11,172 nucleotides of DNA from a bacterium (GCA_021157805.1 JAGGVW010000274.1:1-11172); one strand, 5' to 3'. Positions 1-7,631 are shown, counted from the first letter of the stretch. Program-made: numbers and translations. The notes: a model not told the origin generated them from the sequence alone.

Positions 1-104
1 TTAAAAAGATAGAGAAAATAGGGTAAAATTAAGATGTAGTGAACAATTCAAAAAGCCAGATCCTGCATCACAAAAGGGATTCCAAATAAAGTGGCGAAGT
101 TGAC

Positions 105-133
105 TTGACAAGAATTTTTTTATATGGTACAAT
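105..133 (+). promoter_or_regulatory. sigma70-type promoter of the GntR regulator gene
   Basis: A perfect -35 box TTGACA (105-110) is followed after exactly 17 bases by TACAAT (128-133), a one-mismatch -10 box. A TG one base upstream of it (125-126) gives an extended -10. Transcription should begin near 140, about 30 bases before the ATG at 171. This promoter shows that in-frame codons further upstream (TTG at 105, ATG at 132) cannot be the translation start, because they lie in the promoter itself. The bases 1-104 before it show no open frame, hairpin or other recognisable signal. Confidence 0.8.
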
Positions 134-161
134 GTATACAAAACAGAATTATGTATGCAAT
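131..161 (+). promoter_or_regulatory. candidate GntR/FadR-type operator, two copies
   Basis: TGTATACA at 133-140 is a perfect 8-base palindrome that begins at the last base of the -10 box and covers the predicted transcription start. A near copy, TGTATGCA, lies at 152-159, 19 bases downstream, about two helical turns on the same face. Operators of FadR-subfamily GntR regulators are typically short dyads of the TNGTNNNACNA kind, and regulators of this family often repress their own gene. The match to that pattern and the position directly in front of a FadR-type gene suggest autoregulation. This is inference. The palindrome is short and could occur by chance in AT-rich DNA. Confidence 0.5.
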
Positions 162-170
162 ATAAATAAA

Positions 171-848
171 ATGGAAACTAAAAGAAAGAAACTGAGAGAA
201 AAAATAATAAGTTACTTAATGAAAAACGGTGGAGATGGTGGAAACAAAATAACAGAAGAATCTATAGCGTCATATTTTAAGGTAAGCAGAACTCCTGTAA
301 GAGAAGTATTAAAACATCTGGAGCAAGAAGGGATTATTAAGACAAAAAGACGACAGGGTATTACATTCAGAAAGTTTACTGTAAAGGATATAAGAGAGGT
401 ATATACTGTAAGATGTGCACTGGAAGAATTTGCTATAACAGAAGGAATAAAGAATGTGAGTCCTGAATTTATAAAGAAGCTAAAAGAATATGTTAAGATG
501 TATAGAGATGCTCGTAAAAGGATGGACAGAATTGAAGGAGAGCAAGCAGATTATCTTTTTCATACTGCTTTAATAGAACTATCAGGGAATAAATACTTAA
601 AAAAACTGATAGATAAGATAAATCTTTTCAGGGATGTTTTTAAAGCAGGAATGAATAACCAGAATTATAGAAAATATGACCCTAATCCATACACACATAC
701 CAAAATTATTAAAGCAATTGCAGATGGGGATATTGATAAAGCAAAAGAAACAATTAGAAACCATATACTCTGGGTAATGAACAATATTATTAAGTTAATT
801 GAAAAAAGAAAAAAGGAAGAAAAGGATGAAGAAAAGCAGAAGAAATGA
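171..848 (+). CDS. GntR-family transcriptional regulator, FadR/FCD subfamily
   Basis: A cytoplasmic DNA-binding regulator of 225 residues, normal length for the family. The N-terminal winged helix-turn-helix (about residues 8-70) contains the signature stretch SRTPVREVLKHLEQEGII (39-56). The C-terminal all-helical FCD ligand-binding domain (about 78-205) has D127-x3-H131, H176 and H198, the Asp/His pattern that binds a metal in many FCD regulators and helps hold a carboxylate or sugar-acid ligand. A Lys/Glu-rich tail ends the protein. The ATG at 171 is chosen because earlier in-frame starts overlap the promoter, and because the GntR fold normally begins a few residues before the first helix. 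No clear Shine-Dalgarno is seen. The position upstream of hydrolase and transporter genes suggests it controls the sugar locus. Family assignment is firm; ligand and targets are unknown. Confidence 0.92.
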   Translation: METKRKKLREKIISYLMKNGGDGGNKITEESIASYFKVSRTPVREVLKHLEQEGIIKTKRRQGITFRKFTVKDIREVYTVRCALEEFAITEGIKNVSPEFIKKLKEYVKMYRDARKRMDRIEGEQADYLFHTALIELSGNKYLKKLIDKINLFRDVFKAGMNNQNYRKYDPNPYTHTKIIKAIADGDIDKAKETIRNHILWVMNNIIKLIEKRKKEEKDEEKQKK

Positions 849-902
849 ATTTAATTATTTTTCGGGTTCTTTTCATTTTTCTTTTGGTAAAGAAATTTTT
901 TT

Positions 903-939
903 CAGAGGCACTGGTAGACACTTTTTCTACCATCCTCTG
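903..939 (+). terminator. hairpin between regulator and pseudopilin genes (terminator, attenuator or operator dyad)
   Basis: CAGAGG (903-908) pairs with CCTCTG (934-939), and TGGTAGA (912-918) pairs with TCTACCA (926-932). A small internal loop (909-911 against 933) separates the two helices, and the apical loop is 7 bases. The 13 base pairs make a stable structure in AT-rich DNA. Only a short, interrupted T tract (TTTATAT) follows, so intrinsic termination after the regulator gene would be incomplete. Its place between the regulator and the structural genes also allows a partial terminator (attenuator), or a DNA-level operator formed by the inner 21-base dyad. No convincing promoter for the downstream gene was found between 849 and 975. 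Confidence 0.5.
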
Positions 940-961
940 TTTATATAGATAAAACTGAAAA

Positions 962-967
962 AGGAGG
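962..967 (+). promoter_or_regulatory. strong ribosome binding site of the pseudopilin gene
   Basis: AGGAGG lies 8 bases before the ATG at 976, close to ideal spacing. A second ATG follows immediately at 979. The site contrasts with the regulator and methyltransferase genes, which have no recognisable Shine-Dalgarno, and suggests high translation of the pseudopilin. Confidence 0.8.
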
Positions 968-975
968 GATAAAAA

Positions 976-1713
976 ATGATGGAAAAGCATATTAAAAAGA
1001 ATGGATTTACATTAATTGAGTTGCTGGTAGTAATAGCGATCATAGCGATTCTTGCAGCGATGCTGTTACCAGCCCTTTCTAAGGCAAGAGAAAAAGCAAG
1101 ACAGGCAGTTTGTATGAATAACTTGAAGCAATTAGGATTGGGTTACAGACAGTATGTTCAGGACTTTGATGGATATTATCCACCTGGAGGACGGGGCTAT
1201 GGGGATTACTTTGGTGAGGTTGGACCTCAAGATAAAAACAGAAAATTTGCTGGTGCTTCTTATTACTTGCAAAATTATGTTCCACCTACTCCTTTTCCTT
1301 CTGCCGGGCTATGGAGATGTCCTACTCGATTAGAAAAAACTTGGGATCCATACCTCAATCCTACTTTCTGGTCTTCTGGTGGGAACACTTATGTTGATTT
1401 TTATGCACCTCTTACTGGACTCTCAGATAAGGGTGGGTCTTCGGATCCTGTTATAACTTTTAGTAAAGGAGGTATTTTTAATTATCATTGTATAAAGATG
1501 ACAAGAAAAGATAGCCAGATTAGAAAACCTATGGTACTTCTCTGTGAGATAAGAAACGGGAATTTTTACTGGGAAAGTGAAAGCAGTTTTTTCACTACTC
1601 GTTGTTATTACAACCTTCATTCTAATGGAGCAAATTATTTATTCTGTGATGGTCATGTAGAATGGATGACACGAAATAAAGTCAAACGGGACTTATTTCT
1701 TTGTAATCCATAA
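976..1713 (+). CDS. type IV pilin-like protein (prepilin N-terminal methylation domain, H-X9-DG C-terminus)
   Basis: A 245-residue exported pseudopilin. The prepilin peptidase site is explicit: a short basic leader ends in N9-G10, followed by [20 protein letters not shown], with F11 as the methylated new N-terminus and Glu at mature position 5. The hydrophobic helix that follows packs pilin subunits and anchors the precursor in the inner membrane. The C-terminus carries the H-X9-DG signature (H215, D225-G226), found in a large family of pilin-like proteins amplified in Lentisphaerota and Planctomycetota. The middle region (about 50-210) is rich in Gly, Tyr and Pro and would form the globular head. 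No prepilin peptidase, ATPase or secretin gene lies nearby, so it must use machinery encoded elsewhere. Such proteins commonly sit beside glycoside hydrolases in these lineages, as here; their function is not established. Confidence 0.92.
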   Translation: MMEKHIKKNGFTLIELLVVIAIIAILAAMLLPALSKAREKARQAVCMNNLKQLGLGYRQYVQDFDGYYPPGGRGYGDYFGEVGPQDKNRKFAGASYYLQNYVPPTPFPSAGLWRCPTRLEKTWDPYLNPTFWSSGGNTYVDFYAPLTGLSDKGGSSDPVITFSKGGIFNYHCIKMTRKDSQIRKPMVLLCEIRNGNFYWESESSFFTTRCYYNLHSNGANYLFCDGHVEWMTRNKVKRDLFLCNP

Positions 1714-1761
1714 GGCAAAATAGAGTATAACTTTTTGAGAAGATGGAAAAAGGGGAATAAA

Positions 1762-4587
1762 ATGAAAAAACTGGGAGGTATAGTAATTTTTATATTTTTA
1801 TGGATTTTCTTTTTTCACCAACAAGGATCGAGTCAGGAAAAAGGATTATTCTTATATTATAATTTTGCAGAGAGAACTTCTGAAAAAGTGATTGATAAAA
1901 GTGGGAATGGGAATAATGGGTTTATTAAAGGGAATGCTCAGTGGATAAAAAGGGGGAAAGATTTTTGTCTGGAGTTTGATGGAAGAACTACCTATATTGA
2001 GATTCCAGTTAAAATAATTGATTTTTCCAATGGTTACACTTTTTCTATGGACTTATATTTACCTGGTGAAACTGAAGAAATACACAAAGAGTTATGGCCT
2101 ACTTTATTTTCCTGTCAGAAAGGGGGAAATGGAGTAATAATATATTTTTACAAAAGTAATCATTCATCGTTCCCAGGAGCAGTAGCCGTTTGTCATAAAG
2201 AAGAAAAGCCAGAGTATAATATTGCTGCTAACTTAAAAGAAAAAGTTACTAAAGGTTGGCATAACTATCTTTTTACTTATGATGGTAAGAATTCAAAAAT
2301 TTACTTTGATGGAGAACTTCTTACTCAAAAGACAATTCATAACTTTTATCTTCCTTTAGATAAGCCTTTTCTTATTGGGGTTCGTAGTAATCTATCATCT
2401 GAATATTATTTAAAAGGGAGAGTGGATAATGTATTTATCTACAACAGGGCTTTAACTCAAGAGGAGATTCAAAGTTTGCTTTTAAAGAAAAACCGAGTGG
2501 AAGGGGATAAAATGAAATCATTTAATATAGGGAATATAAGATATGAAGTGGATATTGAAAAAGGGAATATTATTTCAGCGTATGATATACATACAGACAC
2601 TAAACTTTTCACTACTTTGAAATTCTGGCAGATAGAGTTAAATTCTTCACAGGGAGAAAAGAAGATTATTACTCCTGAAGATACCATTAAATTTAATTTA
2701 TCCAGATTTTCAATTTCAAAAGAAAATTGGAGATTAATCTGGGAAATTCCTGTTGAAGGAAAAGAAAATGCTATTGTAGTTGTAGAAGGTTATAAAGCAC
2801 AAAAAGGAAGTGGTAGTTACTGGCAAATAAATACAGAATTAAAAAGTAATAAATGGTATATCTGGGAAGTTAAATTTCCTTATCTGGATAAATTAGGTCC
2901 TTTCAGTATAAAAAAAGAAAATGATTATGCTTTCTGGCCCAGGACTTCTGGTCGTTTAATAAAAAACCCTTACCAGAGTTTTCCTCATATGGGATACTGG
3001 GATTCACTTCCTTATCCAGGAGCTTCCTGGTCAATGCAGCTGGCAGCAATTTATGGTGATAAAAGTGGATTATATCTATGTTCAGAAGATTCTTCCTGCC
3101 GAGTAAAGCAGTTTAGATATGAAAAAAAAGAAGGTAATTTTTCTTTTTCACTTACTCAATATCCTGAAAATATGGGTAAAATAAAAAATTATCATCAGCC
3201 CTATCCAATATTGATAGAAGCATTTAAAGGTGATTGGTATACAGTGGCAGAAAAATATAGGAACTGGGCTTTAAATCAACCATGGATAAGAGCAGAAAGA
3301 ACAGGGAATTGGAAGACAGGACGAGAGATACTTTCAAATAATGCACTCTGGGTTATTAATAATCCTTCACATGGTATCTCCTACCTTATAAAATTGAGAA
3401 AAGACATTGGAGTTAGTTATATTACTCATATGTACTCCTGGCATACGAATCCTTTTGATACTTATTATCCTGAATACTTTCCTCCAGTTCCAGTTATTCC
3501 TGAGATGATAAAAAAAATGCATCAAAATGGCATTCTTTTTCATCCTTACATTAATGTGCGACTCTGGGATACTACTCTGAAAAGTTTTACTCCTGAAGTA
3601 AAAGAAAATGTAGTAAAGAAAATAAATGGCGAATTGGATATTAATCCTATAGGTCAAAAGAAACATCCTACTGCTACAATGTGTCCTTCCTCTACTTTCT
3701 GGCAGGAAAAAATTGCTGGCATTGTTGAAAAACTTGTGAAAGAGTATGAATCTGATGGAGTTTATCTTGACCAGTTTTCAACTGGCTGTATTCCCTGTCT
3801 GAATGAGAAACATCATCATCCAATAGGTGGAGGGAACTATTGGGCAAATGGTTATAGGGAAATGGTAAAGAAAATAGAAGAAAAATTGAAAGATGCTAAA
3901 CGCCATTATTTTTTAACCAGTGAATCCTTCACTGATGCTTTTATAGGAGTAATAGATGGTTTTCTCCTTTGGGTTAGTTATGGACCTGATTTTATTCCTT
4001 TTGCTCAAAGTGTTTATGGAGACAGAGCTTATTTTTGGGGTAGATGGTTTGGTAAAAATGATTTTAAAGATGTGAAGAATTTTCGTTCCAAGATAGCAGA
4101 TATGTTTGTTCAAGGAGTTCAATTAGGATGGTTTTGTCCCACTTATTTATACCAGCAGAAAAATTATAAGGATTTAATTTCTGCCCTTTCTCCCTATGTA
4201 AGTTTGTGGGAAAAAGCAAATAAATACCTTAATCGTGGCAGATTAATAAGACCTCCGGAAGTTCTTTCGGCTAAAACTAAATCTCCTTTTGAAAAACTAT
4301 CTTTTGTCTGGGGGCACCATTCTAAAAATGTTGAAGTTAAATTGCCTGCGGTGATGGTTTCTCTCTGGGAATTTAATCCAAATGACATAGCACTTATAAT
4401 GGCAAATGTGAGTGAAAAAGAACAAGAAGCATTAATTAAATTTCCTAATTTAGATGGAAAATGGCAGGTGGAAATTCTCCTTTATAATTCTAAAAGTAAA
4501 ACATTTAGCTGGAATTTATCTAAGGTAAATAAAATAGAAATTCCTGCCGGTCAACCAGTAGTAATAAAAATGAAAAAAATAAGATGA
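1762..4587 (+). CDS. secreted LamG-domain glycoside hydrolase candidate (DUF6259-type)
   Basis: A 941-residue exported protein. The ATG at 1762 is preferred because AGGGG (1751-1755) precedes it by 6 bases and MKK starts a classic signal peptide (hydrophobic 5-18, cleavage probably near S23-S24). Residues about 29-242 form a LamG/concanavalin-like sandwich (opening GLFLYYNF, closing VDNVFIYNRALTQEEIQSLL), usually a carbohydrate-binding module. A beta-rich linker domain (about 250-500) leads to a probable TIM-barrel region (about 530-800). There DGVYLDQ (D665-Q671), the Cys/His/Gly-rich stretch after it, TSE (719-721) and DGFLLW (732-737) resemble DUF6259 proteins as I recall them. By analogy with retaining glycosidase barrels, D670 and E721 are candidate nucleophile and acid/base. 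A beta-sandwich ends the protein. It overlaps the symporter gene by ATGA, so its product is probably that symporter's substrate. The DUF assignment rests on memory of motifs; substrate is unknown. Confidence 0.8.
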   Translation: MKKLGGIVIFIFLWIFFFHQQGSSQEKGLFLYYNFAERTSEKVIDKSGNGNNGFIKGNAQWIKRGKDFCLEFDGRTTYIEIPVKIIDFSNGYTFSMDLYLPGETEEIHKELWPTLFSCQKGGNGVIIYFYKSNHSSFPGAVAVCHKEEKPEYNIAANLKEKVTKGWHNYLFTYDGKNSKIYFDGELLTQKTIHNFYLPLDKPFLIGVRSNLSSEYYLKGRVDNVFIYNRALTQEEIQSLLLKKNRVEGDKMKSFNIGNIRYEVDIEKGNIISAYDIHTDTKLFTTLKFWQIELNSSQGEKKIITPEDTIKFNLSRFSISKENWRLIWEIPVEGKENAIVVVEGYKAQKGSGSYWQINTELKSNKWYIWEVKFPYLDKLGPFSIKKENDYAFWPRTSGRLIKNPYQSFPHMGYWDSLPYPGASWSMQLAAIYGDKSGLYLCSEDSSCRVKQFRYEKKEGNFSFSLTQYPENMGKIKNYHQPYPILIEAFKGDWYTVAEKYRNWALNQPWIRAERTGNWKTGREILSNNALWVINNPSHGISYLIKLRKDIGVSYITHMYSWHTNPFDTYYPEYFPPVPVIPEMIKKMHQNGILFHPYINVRLWDTTLKSFTPEVKENVVKKINGELDINPIGQKKHPTATMCPSSTFWQEKIAGIVEKLVKEYESDGVYLDQFSTGCIPCLNEKHHHPIGGGNYWANGYREMVKKIEEKLKDAKRHYFLTSESFTDAFIGVIDGFLLWVSYGPDFIPFAQSVYGDRAYFWGRWFGKNDFKDVKNFRSKIADMFVQGVQLGWFCPTYLYQQKNYKDLISALSPYVSLWEKANKYLNRGRLIRPPEVLSAKTKSPFEKLSFVWGHHSKNVEVKLPAVMVSLWEFNPNDIALIMANVSEKEQEALIKFPNLDGKWQVEILLYNSKSKTFSWNLSKVNKIEIPAGQPVVIKMKKIR

Positions 4588-6083
4588 ACACAGGTTTTAC
4601 TACAATAGATTATATTGTTCTCTTTTTTTATCTAATTGGTGTATCTGTTTTAGGAAGTTTTTTTTACAAAGAACAGAGGACTATTAAGGATTTCTTTTTA
4701 GCTGGAAGGTCAATGGGGTGGCTTCCTGTATGTCTCTCAATTATTGCTACTGACTTAAGTGCAATTAGCTATATGGGTGCTCCAGCATGGTCCTATCAAA
4801 AAGACCTCCAGTATGGGATGGGTATATTTTTATTTCCTTTTATTGTGATATTGGCAGCATTTGTTTTCGTCAGAACTTTTTACAAATTGAATATTTACAC
4901 TACTTATGAATATTTAGAAAAAAGGTTTAATGTTGCTACACGGAGTATAACAAGTTTTTTCTTTATATGCGTTCGCGGGGGGTGGGTAGCCACTGCAATT
5001 TATGTTCCTTCTTTAGCTTTATCAGTAATTACAGGATTAAATTTAGTAAGTTGCATTCTTATTATTGGCATTTTTGCAACACTTTATACTACTTTTGGTG
5101 GAATGAAAGCAGTAATATGGACAGATGTAATGCAATTTATAATTCTTGTAGGTGGTATATTAGCTGTCATAGTTGTTTTACTCCGTTCATTTGGCGGAAA
5201 TATAGGTGAAATTTGGCATATAGCTACTGTAGAAGGACATACAAAAATGTTTACCTTTAAATTTGACCCTACAATTGAAGTAACTGTATGGTCAGTATTA
5301 TTTTTCTATACCCTTTTCAACTTAAATTCATATGGGACAGACCAGGTTATTGTTCAAAGATGCTTTACTACAAAATCTTTAAAAGAGAGTATGAAAGCAT
5401 TAATTTTTGATGGAATTATCGCTCTCCCTATAACTATTCTTCTTTATCTTATAGGAATAGGTTTTGTGGGTTATTACCATCTTCATCCTCAAATGTTATC
5501 CTCTCTACATTCTCCAGATCAGATACTTCCTCATTTTATAGTTCATGCTCTTCCATCGGGTCTATCTGGCCTGGTAATTGCAGGGATTTTTGCTGCTACA
5601 ATGTCCAGTGTGGATTCAGGTATAAATTCATTAACAACCGTTTCTGTCGTGGATTTTTATAAGAGATTCTTCCACAATTCAAGAAAAACAGAAAAACATT
5701 ATCTGAAAGTAAGCAGATGTATGACTCTTACATGGGGACTTGTAGCAACTTTTGTAGCTCTATTTGTAAGACATATGGGAACTATTTTTCAGATTATTGG
5801 CAAAATTAATAGTTTCTTCACAGGTCCATTGCTAAGTATATTTCTACTGGGAATTTTAACCAGAAGAGCAACCAGTTGTGGTGTTATTTTAGGAGCAGTA
5901 TGTGGATTAGTTGCTACTTTCTTTGTTGCTACTTTTACCAATGTTTCCTGGATGTGGTATATAGTTGTAGGGTGTGGAGTAACATTTGCAATAGGTTATT
6001 TACTAAGTTTATTCTGGCAAAGTTCTAACTATGTCCAACTAAAAACTATTAAAGAAAAGAATATCCAGTATGAACATAGATGA
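4584..6083 (+). CDS. sodium:solute symporter (SSS/SLC5 family)
   Basis: A 499-residue inner-membrane protein with about 13 hydrophobic segments, the usual SSS topology and length. The N-terminal part shows DFFLAGRSMGWLPV and the LSIIATDLSAISYMGAPAW segment typical of the first repeat. ATMSSVDSGINSL (around S341-S345) matches the Na2 sodium-site helix, and the following VVDFYKRF is a conserved SSS feature. The segment order and this motif resemble the branch that includes the mammalian anion and vitamin carriers as well as many bacterial sugar and sugar-acid carriers. Sodium-driven uptake of a monosaccharide, uronate or other small organic product is therefore likely. The start ATG overlaps the hydrolase stop codon (ATGA, 4584-4587), implying translational coupling with the enzyme. 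A short G-rich patch (4975-4986) encodes part of transmembrane segment 4 and stands out from the AT-rich surroundings. The substrate cannot be read from the sequence. Confidence 0.93.
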   Translation: MNTGFTTIDYIVLFFYLIGVSVLGSFFYKEQRTIKDFFLAGRSMGWLPVCLSIIATDLSAISYMGAPAWSYQKDLQYGMGIFLFPFIVILAAFVFVRTFYKLNIYTTYEYLEKRFNVATRSITSFFFICVRGGWVATAIYVPSLALSVITGLNLVSCILIIGIFATLYTTFGGMKAVIWTDVMQFIILVGGILAVIVVLLRSFGGNIGEIWHIATVEGHTKMFTFKFDPTIEVTVWSVLFFYTLFNLNSYGTDQVIVQRCFTTKSLKESMKALIFDGIIALPITILLYLIGIGFVGYYHLHPQMLSSLHSPDQILPHFIVHALPSGLSGLVIAGIFAATMSSVDSGINSLTTVSVVDFYKRFFHNSRKTEKHYLKVSRCMTLTWGLVATFVALFVRHMGTIFQIIGKINSFFTGPLLSIFLLGILTRRATSCGVILGAVCGLVATFFVATFTNVSWMWYIVVGCGVTFAIGYLLSLFWQSSNYVQLKTIKEKNIQYEHR

Positions 6084-6131
6084 GGAAAATAACATAGGAA
6101 AAAAGGAAAAGAAATTGAATTTTTATTAAAA

Positions 6132-6137
6132 AGGAGG
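6132..6137 (+). promoter_or_regulatory. ribosome binding site of the beta-propeller protein gene
   Basis: AGGAGG lies 5 bases before the ATG at 6143 and 8 bases before a second in-frame ATG at 6146. The spacing slightly favours 6146; both give the same mature protein after signal peptide removal. The 59-base gap after the symporter gene holds no hairpin, so the gene is probably co-transcribed with the upstream genes. Confidence 0.75.
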
Positions 6138-6142
6138 GAAAT

Positions 6143-7627
6143 ATGATGGGATTTATTAAGTTTCTTGGAGTGAGTTTTTTGCTTTTTTTCTTCTGTATTT
6201 CAAAGCAAGGTATTGGGAATGAGAATTATCTGGTGACAGAAAAGACAGAACTTTTTGTAGATAACTTTCTTATTGAAAAAATGGTAGGATGTAAAAAAGT
6301 TCTTAATCAACCAGTAAGGTATGGACCTCCTGTTTTAAAACCATCAGGTAAGTGGGAAACTCGCTGTGCTTTTCCCAGTGTTTGGTATATTCCAGAGGAA
6401 AAACTTTTCAAGATGTGGTATTTAGCCGAGCAAATTAGTGAATCACGCCATCCTAAAAAAGGTGTTAGTTTGAAAGATAGTTTAAAAGATAGTTCCTTTA
6501 TCTGCTATGCCTTTTCAAAGGATGGAATTAACTGGGAAAAACCTTCCCTGGGTATTTATGAATTTAAAGGTTCTAAGGATAATAACATAGTTCTAAGACA
6601 CCAGGGAAGTCACTTTGATAGCCTTTCAGTGATTATAGTTCCTGATGAAAAGAATTTATCTAAGAAATATAGATTAATTGTATTTCAAGGGACCTGGCCT
6701 TATAGAAAAGAGAAGATTAAAAAAATGGGTCTAAACTATCCTTATCCACCAGGACATTTTGGATTTACTTCACCTGATGGAATTCATTGGGAACCAATGG
6801 AACCAAAACCTTTAGTTCCTGTCTCTATGGCTGCCGACCGGACTAACTTTGGTTATGATATAGTAAGGAAGAAATATATTGGCTTCTGGAAATGGGGCAC
6901 TAAAAGATGTGCGAGAATGAGAAGACAATCAGAAAGTAAGGATCTTATACATTGGGAAAAACCATGGATAGTTGTTGACCGACAGGTAGATGAACCTTCA
7001 GATACAGAATTCTATGGAATGTATGGTTTTAATTATGGTAGTCAATACCTTGGGTTGTTAGAAGTTTTCCATACTAATTCTCAAACTATTGATTGGCAAT
7101 TAATTTCTTCAAGAGATGGTAGAACTTGGGAAAGAGCAATGAATAAAAAAGTTTTTTTTCCATTAGGACAAAAAGGTAGTTGGGACTCTGGTATGGTTTT
7201 CATTCCAGGAAGTCCACCTATAGAATATCAAGGACAACTCTATTTTTATTATGATGGTACAGATGCAAAACACAATGTTAACCCTCCATATATTAGAGCA
7301 ATAGGAGTTGCTAAATTAAGAAAAGATGGATTTGTCTCTGTAGAAACGGAAAATTCTGGCTATTTAGAAACAAAACTTTTGTCATTTAAAGGTGCTTCTC
7401 TCTATTTAAATGTTGATGCTACTGGAGGGAATATCAAAGTAGAACTTATAGATAAAAATGGGAAACCAATCAAAGGTTATCAAAAAGAATTATGTATCCC
7501 TATCAGAAATGATAGATTATCAGCAAAAGTGTTTTGGAAAAAGAAAAAGAAATTACCAAATCAACCAGTGAAAATAAGATTTTATCTTGAAGGAAAAGTA
7601 AAGTTATATTCCTTCTGGTCTAAATAA
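6143..7627 (+). CDS. exported five-bladed beta-propeller protein, GH32/GH43-like
   Basis: A 494-residue protein with an N-terminal signal peptide (hydrophobic about residues 7-18, cleavage probably near G24-G26). The body repeats propeller-blade elements: W-Y-I-P-E-E-K-L-F-K-M-W-Y, A-F-S-K-D-G-I-N-W-E-K-P, F-T-S-P-D-G-I-H-W-E and S-S-R-D-G-R-T-W-E. These are the S-x-D-G-x-x-W turns seen in GH32/GH43/GH62-like propellers and BNR proteins. Acidic residues in pocket-like positions are D40 (LFVDN), D232 (DRTNFG) and D287/E289 (DTEFYGMYG), but I cannot assign catalytic roles. The C-terminal ~120 residues look like a beta-sandwich of the GH32 C-terminal type. The arrangement matches a large secreted family common in planctomycetes and Lentisphaerota, often annotated only as hypothetical or GH32-like. 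It probably cleaves or binds the glycan handled by the upstream enzyme. Fold class is likely; enzymatic activity is inferred. Confidence 0.75.
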   Translation: MMGFIKFLGVSFLLFFFCISKQGIGNENYLVTEKTELFVDNFLIEKMVGCKKVLNQPVRYGPPVLKPSGKWETRCAFPSVWYIPEEKLFKMWYLAEQISESRHPKKGVSLKDSLKDSSFICYAFSKDGINWEKPSLGIYEFKGSKDNNIVLRHQGSHFDSLSVIIVPDEKNLSKKYRLIVFQGTWPYRKEKIKKMGLNYPYPPGHFGFTSPDGIHWEPMEPKPLVPVSMAADRTNFGYDIVRKKYIGFWKWGTKRCARMRRQSESKDLIHWEKPWIVVDRQVDEPSDTEFYGMYGFNYGSQYLGLLEVFHTNSQTIDWQLISSRDGRTWERAMNKKVFFPLGQKGSWDSGMVFIPGSPPIEYQGQLYFYYDGTDAKHNVNPPYIRAIGVAKLRKDGFVSVETENSGYLETKLLSFKGASLYLNVDATGGNIKVELIDKNGKPIKGYQKELCIPIRNDRLSAKVFWKKKKKLPNQPVKIRFYLEGKVKLYSFWSK

Positions 7628-7631
7628 AAGC

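Noticed and set aside
105..170. N-terminal extension of the GntR gene from TTG at 105 or ATG at 132
   Set aside because: Both codons lie within the -35/-10 promoter or before the predicted transcript start, and the extra residues are not typical of the family.
790..990. Short reverse-strand open frame spanning the regulator end and the intergenic hairpin
   Set aside because: It consists of Phe/Leu/Lys-rich low-complexity translation opposite A-rich coding sequence, with no homology signature.
1735..1761. TTG start at 1735 for the LamG hydrolase
   Set aside because: The ATG at 1762 has a properly spaced AGGGG and gives a standard signal peptide start.
4967..5209. Alternative forward frame inside the symporter gene
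   Set aside because: It lies entirely within a well-supported membrane protein gene and has a Cys/Ser/Tyr-rich composition typical of an off-frame shadow.
6143..6220. Lipoprotein signal in the propeller protein (Cys at about residue 18)
   Set aside because: The residues before the cysteine are Leu-Phe-Phe-Phe, which do not fit a lipobox; an ordinary signal peptide fits better.
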